53,641 nucleotides of DNA, from contig JAIXOZ010000053.1 of assembly GCA_027486495.1 (NCBI GenBank), forward strand, positions 1 to 53,641, in the 5' to 3' direction. Position numbers and translations under genes: made by a program. A model generated the notes under the pieces. The model did no database searches and was not told the origin of the DNA. It saw only the letters and a list, made by a program, of their open reading frames with translations. Shown piece after piece: positions 31,918-40,297 of this stretch (the stretch's first letter is position 1; the number at the start of each line of letters is the position of its first letter). Origin of the DNA: Comamonadaceae bacterium. GTDB taxonomy: Bacteria > Pseudomonadota > Gammaproteobacteria > Burkholderiales > Burkholderiaceae_C.

Positions 31918-32484
31918 TCAGCTGCCCCAGCCCGACAGCGCGATCACACCCAGCACGGCAAAAATGCCTGCCGAGATCAGGTGCACCAGACGCAGCGGCA
32001 CACGCTTGGTGATGGCGTCGCCAAACCACACCACGGGGGCGTTGGCCAGCATCATGCCCAGCGTAGTGCCCGCCACCACGGCAAACCAGGCGTTGTACTG
32101 CGCGGCCAGCATCACGGTGGCGATCTGCGTCTTGTCGCCCATCTCAGCCAAAAAGAAAACCACCACGGTGGTCAGGAACACCCCCATGCGCGGGGCGCTG
32201 TCGCCTTCTTCGTCGTCCCATTTATCGGGGATCAGCATCCACACCGCCATGGCGATGAAGGACGCGCCCAGCACCCAGCGCAGCACATCGGGCCCCATGA
32301 AGCTGGTGACCCAGCTGCCCACGGCACCTGCCAAGCCATGGTTGGCCAGTGTGGCCACCAAAATGCCCAGCACGATGGGCCAGGGCTTGCGAAAACGGGC
32401 GGCCAACACCAGCGACAACAGCTGGGTTTTGTCGCCCATTTCGGCCAAGGCCACGATGCCGGTAGAGACGAGGAAAGCTTCCAT
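31918..32484 (-). CDS. TMEM165/GDT1 family manganese/calcium exporter
   Basis: The 188-residue protein has six hydrophobic segments and two copies of the family hallmark EMGDKTQ, at 15-21 and 114-120, one in each half of an inverted-repeat fold. Bacterial relatives (MneA/MntX type) export manganese. No Mn2+ (yybP-ykoY) riboswitch consensus was seen in the leader. A CGGGC/GCCCG hairpin followed by a T-run lies immediately before the ATG. The next gene on the strand is metX, but the riboswitch terminator separates them. Confidence 0.88.
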   Translation of the reverse strand: MEAFLVSTGIVALAEMGDKTQLLSLVLAARFRKPWPIVLGILVATLANHGLAGAVGSWVTSFMGPDVLRWVLGASFIAMAVWMLIPDKWDDEEGDSAPRMGVFLTTVVVFFLAEMGDKTQIATVMLAAQYNAWFAVVAGTTLGMMLANAPVVWFGDAITKRVPLRLVHLISAGIFAVLGVIALSGWGS

Positions 32485-32491
32485 TTAAAAC

Positions 32492-32505
32492 CGGGCCTGA
32501 GCCCG
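32492..32505 (-). promoter_or_regulatory. Hairpin at the GDT1 start codon
   Basis: CGGGC (32505-32501 on the minus strand) and GCCCG (32496-32492) form a perfect 5-bp stem over a tetraloop, then GTTTTAA and the ATG. It looks like a small terminator or RBS-masking hairpin. No Shine-Dalgarno is visible between it and the start codon. Confidence 0.35.
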
Positions 32506-32660
32506 TCAAGTCTTGATGAGGGGGTGATCTTAAGTGACCCACTTTGGGCTTGGATGACGACTGGTCCGTTTTGGGTGCGCTTCTTGCTTGGATTTGGTGC
32601 GCCGAGGGCTTGGAATCCTCGAATGCACCAATTAAAGGCGTAAATATTCAAAGGACGATC

Positions 32661-33863
32661 GTGGAAGCACTAAAACAGGGCGCAGATGCGCTTTTTATAT
32701 TGTTGGGCGGCATCATGGTGTTGGCCATGCACGCTGGTTTTGCGTTTTTGGAGCTGGGCACAGTCCGCAAAAAGAACCAGGTCAATGCGCTGGTGAAAAT
32801 CCTGGTGGACTTTTCAGTGTCCACCGTGGTTTATTTTGTGGTCGGTTACAGCGTGGCTTATGGCACCACCTTCTTTGTGGGGGCCGAACAACTGGCCGCC
32901 AAAAATGGTTATGACCTGGTCAAGTTCTTCTTTTTGCTGACCTTTGCGGCCGCCATTCCCGCCATCATTTCGGGCGGTATTGCCGAGCGGGCCAAGTTCT
33001 GGCCGCAGTTGATCGCCACGGCGGTGATCGTCGGCTTTGTCTACCCCTTCTTCGAGGGCATTGTCTGGAACCAGCACTTTGGCGTGCAGGCCTGGATCAA
33101 GGCCGTCACGGGCGATGAGTTCCATGACTTTGCGGGGTCGGTGGTGGTCCACGCCATGGGCGGCTGGATCGCTTTGCCGGCGGTGGTCTTGTTGGGCGCA
33201 CGTTACAACCGCTACCGCAAGGATGGCGTGGTGTCGGCGCACCCACCGTCGAGCATCCCCTTTCTGGCCCTGGGCTCGTGGATCCTGATCGTCGGTTGGT
33301 TTGGCTTCAATGTGATGAGCGCCCAGACGCTGGACAAATTATCAGGTCTGGTGGCGGTCAATTCGCTGATGGCCATGGTGGGCGGGACTTTGGCGGCTTT
33401 GGTCTTGGGTAAAAACGACCCGGGCTTCGTGCACAACGGACCGTTGGCTGGTTTGGTGGCGGTCTGCGCCGGCTCTGACCTGATGCACCCATTTGGTGCG
33501 CTGGCGGTAGGAGCCGTGGCCGGAGGTTTGTTTGTGGTCATGTTCACCTTGACCCAAAACAAATGGAAGATCGACGACGTGCTGGGTGTTTGGCCCCTGC
33601 ATGGCATTTGCGGTGCCTGGGGCGGCATTGCGGCGGGAATTTTTGGTGCGTCCAGCATGGGCGGCTTGGGCGGGGTCAATTTGACGGCCCAGCTGATTGG
33701 CACCTTCTTGGGCGTGGCATGGGCTTTGTTGGGCGGTTTATTGATTTATGGTGTGTTGAAAATCACCATGGGTCTGAAACTCAGCCCAGAGGAGGAATAC
33801 GACGGTGCTGATTTGAGCATTCACAAAATCAGCGCCAGCCCTGACCGTGAGGTGAGTTGGTAA
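32661..33863 (+). CDS. amt: Ammonium transporter AmtB-like
   Basis: The 400-residue membrane protein has about 11 hydrophobic segments. The pore histidines lie in DFAGSVVVHAMGGWIALP and WPLHGICGAWGGIAAGIFG, the two most typical Amt segments, and the ISGGIAERAKFW and LHGICG motifs are present. GTG 32661 has AAGGAC 4 nt before it and gives a normal length without a cleavable signal peptide. The gene is divergent from the GDT1 gene. No glnK gene precedes it here, unlike the frequent glnK-amtB pair, so regulation by PII must come from elsewhere. Confidence 0.92.
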   Translation: MEALKQGADALFILLGGIMVLAMHAGFAFLELGTVRKKNQVNALVKILVDFSVSTVVYFVVGYSVAYGTTFFVGAEQLAAKNGYDLVKFFFLLTFAAAIPAIISGGIAERAKFWPQLIATAVIVGFVYPFFEGIVWNQHFGVQAWIKAVTGDEFHDFAGSVVVHAMGGWIALPAVVLLGARYNRYRKDGVVSAHPPSSIPFLALGSWILIVGWFGFNVMSAQTLDKLSGLVAVNSLMAMVGGTLAALVLGKNDPGFVHNGPLAGLVAVCAGSDLMHPFGALAVGAVAGGLFVVMFTLTQNKWKIDDVLGVWPLHGICGAWGGIAAGIFGASSMGGLGGVNLTAQLIGTFLGVAWALLGGLLIYGVLKITMGLKLSPEEEYDGADLSIHKISASPDREVSW

Positions 33864-33905
33864 AACAACAGAAAACCTGTGAAAGCCCCGTTTTTAATAG
33901 GTATC

Positions 33906-33928
33906 GGGGGGTTCCCCCCTTGTCTTTT
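33906..33928 (+). terminator. Intrinsic terminator after amt
   Basis: GGGGGG (33906-33911) and CCCCCC (33914-33919) form the stem (effectively five pairs with a GTTC loop), followed by TTGTCTTTT. It lies 40 bp after the amt stop. Confidence 0.7.
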
Positions 33929-34093
33929 GGTTTGTTTTTACTCTCATAATTCCATGACTTTGGGGCATGTTGCTTCAAAGTCTTGTTTGCGGTGACCCCA
34001 TCAGTTTCGCTTTCCTTACGATGTTTTCAGGTATGTCGAATGCGTTGTCGAAGCTCCATCGCTTTTATCTTTGTGTTTTGAGGAGTCCCTTTC

Positions 34094-34708
34094 ATGGGCA
34101 ACAAACTTTACGTCGGCAACCTGCCTTATTCGGTTCGTGACAGCGATCTGGAACAAGCCTTCGGTGAATTCGGTGCGGTGACCAGCGCCAAAGTCATGAT
34201 GGAACGTGACACCGGTCGCTCCAAAGGCTTTGGCTTTGTGGAAATGGGCAGCGACGATGAGGCGCAAGCCGCCATCAACGGCATGAATGGCCAGCCTCTG
34301 GGCGGCCGCAATGTGGTCGTGAATGAAGCACGCCCGATGGAAGCGCGCCCTCCCCGTTCGGGCGGCGGCGGCTTCGGTGGTGGCGGTGGCTTTGGCGGCG
34401 GTCGCCGTGAAGGCGGTGGCGGTGGCGGTTATGGCGGCGGCCGTGAAGGCGGCGGCGGTGGTTATGGCGGTGGCCGTGAAGGCGGCGGCGGTTATGGTGG
34501 CGGCCGTGAAGGCGGCGGCGGTGGTTATGGTGGCGGCCGTGAAGGCGGCGGCGGCGGTTATGGCGGTGGCCGTGAAGGCGGCGGCGGACGCGGCGAAGGT
34601 GGCGGCGGTGGTTTCCGCAGCCCTTACGGTGCAGGCCCTCGCGGCGGTGGCGGTCGCCGTGAAGGTGGTCGCGAAGGCGGTGGTGGCGGGTACGGCGGCG
34701 GCTACTGA
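34094..34708 (+). CDS. RRM RNA-binding protein with glycine-rich tail
   Basis: The 204-residue protein has a single RNA recognition motif (residues 3-81) with RNP2 LYVGNL (5-10) and RNP1 KGFGFVEM (44-51), then a low-complexity tail. The tail contains about five tandem units of the type GGGGGYGGGRE (roughly 107-165), plus FRSPYGAGP. Such RRM-glycine proteins are cold-inducible RNA chaperones in cyanobacteria and proteobacteria. GAGGAGTCCCTTTC precedes the ATG. The 230-bp region upstream holds the amt terminator and a long T-rich leader, which could be a cold-responsive UTR. Confidence 0.92.
   Translation: MGNKLYVGNLPYSVRDSDLEQAFGEFGAVTSAKVMMERDTGRSKGFGFVEMGSDDEAQAAINGMNGQPLGGRNVVVNEARPMEARPPRSGGGGFGGGGGFGGGRREGGGGGGYGGGREGGGGGYGGGREGGGGYGGGREGGGGGYGGGREGGGGGYGGGREGGGGRGEGGGGGFRSPYGAGPRGGGGRREGGREGGGGGYGGGY
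34412..34603 (+). repeat. Tandem 30-36 bp repeats inside the RRM gene
   Basis: Units of GGCGGTTATGGCGGTGGCCG-like sequence recur about five times, encoding the GGGGGYGGGRE repeats. Unit lengths differ by single glycine codons, as expected for slippage in frame. This array is coding and is not a CRISPR. Confidence 0.75.
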
Positions 34709-34746
34709 TCGAGCACCAGGGCTGAACACTCGGCCCTTGCATTCAC

Positions 34747-34769
34747 AAAGCCCTGCTTTGCAGGGCTTT
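34747..34769 (+). terminator. Intrinsic terminator after the RRM gene
   Basis: AAAGCCCTGC (34747-34756) and GCAGGGCTTT (34760-34769) form a perfect 10-bp-arm hairpin with a TTT loop, followed by GTCGTTT. It can act on both strands, ending the RRM transcript and the lptC transcript that approaches from the other side. Confidence 0.75.
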
Positions 34770-34818
34770 GTCGTTTCTGAGGTTGTACTGCCAGGTATGT
34801 GCCCGTTTGTTGAGCTGA

Positions 34819-35427
34819 TCAGGGGGTCTGACGTGGCGGCAAAACCGCGCGCACCCTGCCCTGCATCTGGTACTGGCCGCTGCGGGTGTCAAAGTTCAAG
34901 GTTTGTGCACTGAACACGTCCGCGCCGCGTGTGATGCGAACGGGTTGGTCAGAGACCAAGCGCTCTTCTTCCAGCAAAGCCGTGAGTGTTTCGCCGCGCA
35001 GCTCCACGCGTGGGCTTTGCGCGTCGGCCTGTCGCACCGCGATCGCATCACCGGTCAGGGTCACTTGTTGCAGGGCTTCACGGGAGATGCCTTGTTTGGC
35101 CTGAGCAGTCAGGCGTGTGCCCACCTCGTTTTCAGCGATGATTCGCACGCCCTCGATGTGCAAGCTTTGCGTGGCCGGAAAGTGGGTGGCGCTTTGCCCG
35201 CTGACTTCTCGGCTCAGTCGACCTGAAGCGTCAAAGGATTTGACGGTGAATTGATCGAGCCGAAAATCCGGGTCTTGGCGCAACTGGGCGTCTACGCCAG
35301 GCGGGATCAACTCGGGTACGCTGCGCACCAACCACCAGCTGCCCAAAGCCAAAATGGCAAACAGGAACAAAGGCAGGTAAATCGTCAACCGGTCCAGGGT
35401 GCGGCGCAACCGCGTGAGCAAGTTCAT
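34819..35427 (-). CDS. lptC: LPS export protein LptC
   Basis: The 202-residue protein has one N-terminal membrane anchor (about 13-34: TIYLPLFLFAILALGSWWLV) and a periplasmic beta-jellyroll with the typical PDFRLDQFTVKSFDASGRLS and FDTRSGQYQMQGRVRA segments. It passes LPS from the LptB2FG transporter to LptA. The ATG at 35427 overlaps the kdsC stop by 4 nt (ATGA). Downstream the expected lptA and lptB do not follow; instead the convergent RRM gene ends nearby. Confidence 0.88.
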   Translation of the reverse strand: MNLLTRLRRTLDRLTIYLPLFLFAILALGSWWLVRSVPELIPPGVDAQLRQDPDFRLDQFTVKSFDASGRLSREVSGQSATHFPATQSLHIEGVRIIAENEVGTRLTAQAKQGISREALQQVTLTGDAIAVRQADAQSPRVELRGETLTALLEEERLVSDQPVRITRGADVFSAQTLNFDTRSGQYQMQGRVRAVLPPRQTP

Positions 35428-36011
35428 GCCGATGGGCCCGGGTGATCGTGCACCTCTGCTTGCGCCAGCAAGGCAGCGTAGTGTCCACCCGCCACCAGAA
35501 GCAGGTCGCAAAAGGCGCGGGCCGCACCTTCGCCGCCGCGCTCTGCGGTGGTGTGGTGGGCGATGGCTTTGGCTTGGGCATGGGCATTGGCCGGGGCACA
35601 AGCAAAAGCGGCGCGTTGCATCACGGGCAAATCGGGCCAGTCATCGCCGATGGCGGCCGCTTGCGCCCAACTCAGGTTCAGTTCGCTCAAAAAGGCTTCG
35701 GCCGCCGGGCGTTTGTTTTCGGTGCCAAAGCGGGCGTGGGTGATGCCCAGCGCCTTCAGCCGCAAGCGCAGCGGGGCGGAGTCGCGGCCGGTGATGACCA
35801 CAGGCGTGATGCCTGCCTTTTGCAGCAGTTTCAGGCCCTGGCCATCCAGCGTGTTAAAGCGCTTGAGGGTCTCGCCGTTTTCAGAGAAATACAGCCCACC
35901 GTCGGTCAACACGCCATCAATGTCGAAAAAAGCCACGCGAATGCCCTGCGCTTGCAGCAGCAACTCGGGAGGGTAATGCACAGCGGGTGTGAGCGCTTTG
36001 AAGGCTTGCAT
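35424..36011 (-). CDS. kdsC: KDO 8-phosphate phosphatase KdsC
   Basis: The 195-residue HAD-type phosphatase without a cap domain removes phosphate from 3-deoxy-D-manno-octulosonate 8-phosphate. The motif FFDIDGVLTDGGLYFSENGE (28-47) has the nucleophile Asp30 and Asp32; VVITGRDSAPL supplies motif II and AAIGDDWPDLPVM motif IV. It stands between kdsD (stop 1 bp upstream of its start) and lptC, the standard LPS order, with translational coupling on both sides. Confidence 0.93.
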   Translation of the reverse strand: MQAFKALTPAVHYPPELLLQAQGIRVAFFDIDGVLTDGGLYFSENGETLKRFNTLDGQGLKLLQKAGITPVVITGRDSAPLRLRLKALGITHARFGTENKRPAAEAFLSELNLSWAQAAAIGDDWPDLPVMQRAAFACAPANAHAQAKAIAHHTTAERGGEGAARAFCDLLLVAGGHYAALLAQAEVHDHPGPSA

Positions 36012-36012
36012 G

Positions 36013-36999
36013 TCAAATCACCTTGGCCCGCATCAGGTCGTTGGAGTTGATGGCCCCGCACAGCAGGCCCTGAGCGTCCACCACCAGGATGCTGGTGATG
36101 CGTTGCAGCTCCATCATCTCGGCGGCCTCGACGGCCAGCGCGTCGTGTCGAATGGTGCGCGGGTTGGGATGCATGACGTCACGGGCAATCAGGCTGCGCA
36201 GGTCCACGCCTTTTTCAATCAAACGGCGCAAATCGCCATCGGTGAACACGCCCAGCACGCGGCCCTCAGGATCGGTGACCGAGGTGGCACCCAAGCCCTT
36301 GCTGCTCATCTCGCGCATGAGGGCAGTGAATTCGGCATCGGGCCCGACTTGCGGCACATCGGTGCCTTTGCGCATCACATCGCCCACATGCGTGAGCAGC
36401 TTGCGACCCAGCGAACCACCGGGGTGGGAGCGGGCAAAGTCTTCGGGCTTGAAGCCCCGAGCGTCGAGCAGGGCCACGGCCAGCGCGTCGCCCATGGCCA
36501 GCTGGGCGGTGGTGCTGGCGGTCGGGGCCAAATTCAGGGGACAGGCTTCTTTGTCCACTGAACAATCGAGCACCACGTCCGCGTGGCGGGCCAGGGACGA
36601 CTGCAGGCCGCCAGTCAGCGCAATCAGGGGCACACCCTGGCGCTTGAGCACGGGCAAGATGGCGATGAGCTCGTCGCTTTCGCCACTGTTGGAGATGGCC
36701 ATCACCACATCCACGGTTTTGATCATGCCCAAGTCGCCATGGCTGGCTTCACCGGGGTGCACAAACATGGCTGGGGTGCCGGTTGACGCCAGGGTGGCGG
36801 CAATTTTGCGACCGATGTGCCCGCTTTTGCCCATGCCGGTGACAACCACCCGGCCTTGCACGCCCAACACCAAGTTCACGGCTTGGACAAAGCGCTCGTC
36901 CAAGCGGGCTTTGAGTTGCAGCAGGGCTGCGGCCTCAATGTCGAGGGTCTCGCGGGCGAGTTGCAGGGTGTGGGCGGAATGGGCAAGCATGTCTTGCAT
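36013..36999 (-). CDS. kdsD: D-arabinose 5-phosphate isomerase KdsD
   Basis: The 328-residue protein makes arabinose 5-phosphate, the first precursor of KDO. It has a SIS sugar-isomerase domain (VVVTGMGKSGHIGRKIAATL, then FVHPGEASHGDLGMI and ISNSGESDELI) and two CBS domains at the C-terminus (VLGVFTDGDLRRLIEKG and ITSILVVDAQGLLCGAINSN). The ATG at 36999 (MQDMLAHS) gives the family length; the longer frame is an artefact of the kefB-like gene on the other strand. Divergent from that gene by 51 bp. Confidence 0.93.
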   Translation of the reverse strand: MQDMLAHSAHTLQLARETLDIEAAALLQLKARLDERFVQAVNLVLGVQGRVVVTGMGKSGHIGRKIAATLASTGTPAMFVHPGEASHGDLGMIKTVDVVMAISNSGESDELIAILPVLKRQGVPLIALTGGLQSSLARHADVVLDCSVDKEACPLNLAPTASTTAQLAMGDALAVALLDARGFKPEDFARSHPGGSLGRKLLTHVGDVMRKGTDVPQVGPDAEFTALMREMSSKGLGATSVTDPEGRVLGVFTDGDLRRLIEKGVDLRSLIARDVMHPNPRTIRHDALAVEAAEMMELQRITSILVVDAQGLLCGAINSNDLMRAKVI

Positions 37000-37050
37000 T
37001 TTATCGATCCAAAGCCCAAAGCCCGCACGCACGCTTGTTACCATCGGTGC

Positions 37051-39036
37051 ATGAGCGCTTTGGAGTTGACCCTGTTGTATTTGCTGGCAGCCGTTTTGGG
37101 CGTGGTGGGCTGCCGCATGCTCAAGCTGCCACCCATGCTCGGCTATTTGGTCGTGGGCGTGGTGATTGGCCCCAACGCCCTGGCTTTGGCCCAAAACTCC
37201 GATGGCGTGAAACATCTGGCCGAGTTCGGCGTGGTGTTTTTGATGTTTGTGATCGGGCTGGAGTTCAACCTGCCCAAACTGCGCTCCATGCGCAAACATG
37301 TGTTTGGCCTGGGACTGCTGCAGGTGCTGCTGACGCTGGTGATCGTGACGGTGTTTTCCTTGTTCGTGTCCACGATGGCACCCACCCTTTGGAAAATGGA
37401 GTGGCAAACCGCGCTGGCGCTGTCAAGCGCCATGGCCATGAGCAGCACGGCGATCGTGATCAAGCTGGTGGCCGACCGGTTGGAGCTGGAGTCCGAGCAC
37501 GGCAAGCGGGTGGTGGGCGTGCTCTTGTTTCAGGATTTGGCGGTGGTGCCGCTGATCGTGATGATCCCGGCCCTGAGCGCTCCGGCCGACGAGATGCTCA
37601 CCGCCTTGATGATGGCCGCGCTCAAGGCCACGGTTTTGATCACCTTGCTCATGACGGGCGGTCAGCGGGTGATGCGCTGGTGGCTGACCTTGGTGGCGCG
37701 GCGCAAGAGCGAAGAGCTGTTTGTGCTGAACTTGTTGCTGGTCACCTTGGGCCTGGCCTGGATCACCGAACTGGCAGGCCTGAGCTTGGCGCTCGGCGCT
37801 TTCATCGCGGGCATGCTGATCTCCGAGACCGAATACAAGCACCAGGTGGAGCTGGACATCCGACCCTTTCACGACGTGTTGCTGGGTCTGTTTTTCATCA
37901 CCATCGGCATGATGCTGGACTGGCACATCGTGGTCGAGCGCTGGCCTTTGGTCTTGGTGCTGACGACCTTGCCCGTTTTGTTCAAACTGGTTTTGGTGAC
38001 CGCATTGGCCAAATTCACAGGCGCCCCCAATGGGGTGGCGCTGCGCACCGGTTTGTATTTGGCGCAGGCAGGTGAATTCGGCTTTGTGTTGCTCACACTG
38101 GGTGCGCAAAGCAGCATCATTCCGCCAGCCTTGCTCAACCCGGTGCTGGCCAGCATGGTGCTGTCCATGTTGGCCACGCCCTTCATCATCCTGCACAGCG
38201 ACCGCATCGTGCTCAAGGTCGTGGCCAGCGAGTGGTTGCAACAGTCGCTGCAAATGACCACGATTGCCCGCAAGTCGATCAACACCAGCAAACACGTCAT
38301 CATCTGCGGCTACGGGCGTTGCGGCCAAAACCTGGCGCGCATGCTCGACAAGGAAAGTATCCCTTACATGGCGTTGGACCTGGACCCTGACCGGGTACGG
38401 CAAGCCGCTGCGGCCGGAGACTCGGTGGTGTTTGGCGACGCTGGGCGCTTGCAGTCGCTCATGGCTGCAGGCTTGGCCCGCGCCAGTGCGGTGGTCATCA
38501 CCTACCTGGATGTGCCCGTGGCCATGAAGGTGCTGGACCACACCCACAGCCACGCCCCCCAAGTGCCAGTGATTGTGCGCACGCAAGACGACTTGGACTT
38601 GGAAAAATTGCTGGCCGCGGGTGCCACTGAAGTGGTGCCGGAGGCGATAGAAGGCTCCCTCATGCTGGCCAGCCATGCGCTGGCGCTGGTGGGTGTGCCC
38701 ATGCGCCGGGTGATCCGCATCGTGCAGGATCAGCGCGATGCGCGCTACAACCTGTTGCGCGGTTACTTTCATGGGGCCGACGACGACACGCTCGATGAGA
38801 TCGACCATGAACGCCTGACCACGGTGGGGCTGCCCATGGCCTCGCCCTGGCTGGGCAAACGGGTGAAGGACCTGGCCTTTCATGCCATGGGGGTGCGTGT
38901 GGTCAACCTGCGCCGCGCCAATGGCCAACCCGAAAACGTGATCGACGACACCGAGTTGCACGCGGGTGACACGCTGGTTCTGTCTGGTAAATCCCAAACA
39001 CTGGCCGTGGCCGAAGAAAAACTCCTCAGAGGCTGA
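37051..39036 (+). CDS. KefB/CPA2-type monovalent cation:proton antiporter with RCK domain
   Basis: The 661-residue membrane protein has a CPA2 Na+/H+ exchanger domain with about 12 hydrophobic segments (1-385), containing LGYLVVGVVIGPNALAL and LSLALGAFIAGMLIS. A RCK/TrkA-N domain starts near 415 (HVIICGYGRCGQNLARML, nucleotide-binding GxGxxG) and a TrkA-C domain occupies about 570-655. This is the KefB/KefC architecture of potassium efflux systems, but the glutathione-binding residues cannot be judged by eye. apt begins 3 nt after its stop, so the two genes are coupled. Confidence 0.9.
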   Translation: MSALELTLLYLLAAVLGVVGCRMLKLPPMLGYLVVGVVIGPNALALAQNSDGVKHLAEFGVVFLMFVIGLEFNLPKLRSMRKHVFGLGLLQVLLTLVIVTVFSLFVSTMAPTLWKMEWQTALALSSAMAMSSTAIVIKLVADRLELESEHGKRVVGVLLFQDLAVVPLIVMIPALSAPADEMLTALMMAALKATVLITLLMTGGQRVMRWWLTLVARRKSEELFVLNLLLVTLGLAWITELAGLSLALGAFIAGMLISETEYKHQVELDIRPFHDVLLGLFFITIGMMLDWHIVVERWPLVLVLTTLPVLFKLVLVTALAKFTGAPNGVALRTGLYLAQAGEFGFVLLTLGAQSSIIPPALLNPVLASMVLSMLATPFIILHSDRIVLKVVASEWLQQSLQMTTIARKSINTSKHVIICGYGRCGQNLARMLDKESIPYMALDLDPDRVRQAAAAGDSVVFGDAGRLQSLMAAGLARASAVVITYLDVPVAMKVLDHTHSHAPQVPVIVRTQDDLDLEKLLAAGATEVVPEAIEGSLMLASHALALVGVPMRRVIRIVQDQRDARYNLLRGYFHGADDDTLDEIDHERLTTVGLPMASPWLGKRVKDLAFHAMGVRVVNLRRANGQPENVIDDTELHAGDTLVLSGKSQTLAVAEEKLLRG

Positions 39037-39039
39037 CGC

Positions 39040-39594
39040 ATGGACGATCTGAACGTCAACGACTATTTGAAGAGCCATATCCGCACGGTGCCTGATTGGC
39101 CCGCGCCGGGTGTGCAGTTTCGAGACATCACCCCTTTGCTGCAAGACCCGCGCGTGTTTCGTGTGCTGATCGATGCTTTTGTGCACCGCTACATGCACCC
39201 GGCTTTGCGCCCAGACGTGGTCGCAGGGCTTGACGCGCGCGGCTTCATTTTGGGCTCGGTGGTGGCCTACGAGCTGGGGCTGGGCTTTGTGCCCATCCGC
39301 AAAAAAGGCAAGCTGCCCTTCACCACGGTGGAAGAAACCTACGAGCTGGAATACGGCAGTGCCACCGTGGAGCTGCACACCGACGCCGTCAGACCCGGCC
39401 AGCGGGTGTTGCTCATCGACGACCTGATCGCCACGGGCGGCACCATGATGGCGGGCAAAAAGCTGCTCGAAAAACTCGGCGCCAGCGTGATCGAGGGCGC
39501 GGCCATTGTGGACTTGCCCGAGTTGGGCGGGTCTGACCGCATCAAAGCCAGTGGCTTGAAGCTGTTCACCCTGGTGTCTTTCGAGGGGCATTGA
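39040..39594 (+). CDS. apt: Adenine phosphoribosyltransferase
   Basis: The 184-residue enzyme makes AMP from adenine and PRPP in purine salvage. The PRPP-binding motif [15 protein letters not shown] (122-136) with Asp127/Asp128, the [19 protein letters not shown]-terminus and [20 protein letters not shown] are all typical. It starts 3 nt after the kefB-like stop. Confidence 0.96.
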   Translation: MDDLNVNDYLKSHIRTVPDWPAPGVQFRDITPLLQDPRVFRVLIDAFVHRYMHPALRPDVVAGLDARGFILGSVVAYELGLGFVPIRKKGKLPFTTVEETYELEYGSATVELHTDAVRPGQRVLLIDDLIATGGTMMAGKKLLEKLGASVIEGAAIVDLPELGGSDRIKASGLKLFTLVSFEGH

Positions 39595-39695
39595 GGGATT
39601 TGCGCAGCCTCTGCTGCAAGCTGTCACCCCCGGCGCTGACAAGCCAAGTGGTCCGTTTTAAGCTGGGTGTTTTCCACTTGGCCCAGCACCGCCCC

Positions 39696-40232
39696 ATGAG
39701 CACACCCTCCACTCCACCAGCGGCAGCCGATGACCGCGTGCCCTACGCCAAACCCCAACCCTGGGGCATGGCCCCCGACATGGTGGTGCACGACGTGCAA
39801 ACCGAAGACGAACGCCTGTGGGCCCCTGTGGCCCCAGGCATTTGGTCACGCCCCCTGCACCTGAACGTAACGGGTGGTTTTTACGTGCACCTGCTCAAAG
39901 TCAAGCGCTCGGGCCTGCTGCAGCGCCACCGCCATTCCGGCCAAGTGCATGCCCAAGTGCTGCGCGGAAAATGGTTTTACCTGGAGCACGATTGGGTGGC
40001 AGAAGAAGGCAGCTATGTGTTCGAGCCTCCGGGCGAGACCCACACCCTGGTGGTGCCCGACGACTGCCAGGACATGGTGACCCTGTTCACCGTGCATGGC
40101 GCACTGATGTACGTGGACACACAAGGCAATGCCACCGGCTATGACGATGTGTTCACCCGCATCGAGAAGTACCGCGCCCACTTTGAGGCGGTGGGTTTGG
40201 GTGCGGATTACGTGAAAAAATTCATGCGCTGA
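39696..40232 (+). CDS. Cupin protein of the 2,4'-dihydroxyacetophenone dioxygenase type
   Basis: The 178-residue protein has a cupin barrel with the metal-ligand pattern HRHSGQVHAQVLRGKW (around 77-92), where two or three histidines and Glu/Gln bind iron, and a second motif PPGETHTLVVP (about 111-121). Relatives cleave the C-C bond of 2,4'-dihydroxyacetophenone, but many members have unknown substrates. ATG 39696 is chosen because the preceding codons show no family resemblance. It follows apt by 101 bp and ends before a strong bidirectional terminator. Confidence 0.78.
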   Translation: MSTPSTPPAAADDRVPYAKPQPWGMAPDMVVHDVQTEDERLWAPVAPGIWSRPLHLNVTGGFYVHLLKVKRSGLLQRHRHSGQVHAQVLRGKWFYLEHDWVAEEGSYVFEPPGETHTLVVPDDCQDMVTLFTVHGALMYVDTQGNATGYDDVFTRIEKYRAHFEAVGLGADYVKKFMR

Positions 40233-40249
40233 AAGTTACATCCCACCAC

Positions 40250-40278
40250 AAAAAAACCGCCAACAAGGCGGTTTTTTT
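40250..40278. terminator. Bidirectional intrinsic terminator
   Basis: AAAAAACCGCC and GGCGGTTTTTT pair around an AACAA loop, with A and T runs on both sides. It sits between the convergent cupin gene and livM and can stop transcription from both. Confidence 0.88.
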
Positions 40279-40297
40279 GATGGTGCAGCGTTGAAAC

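Noticed and set aside
32485..32660. Manganese (yybP-ykoY) riboswitch before the GDT1 gene
   Set aside because: The GGGGAGUAG and other conserved pieces are not visible; only a small hairpin lies before the start codon.
34412..34603. Regular repeat that could look like a CRISPR array
   Set aside because: Units are contiguous without unique spacers and encode glycine repeats in frame with the RRM protein.
37423..39642. Long minus-strand open frame (739 codons) opposite the kefB-like and apt genes
   Set aside because: A shadow of the real plus-strand genes; composition is rich in His and Gln as expected from reading antisense, with no family match.
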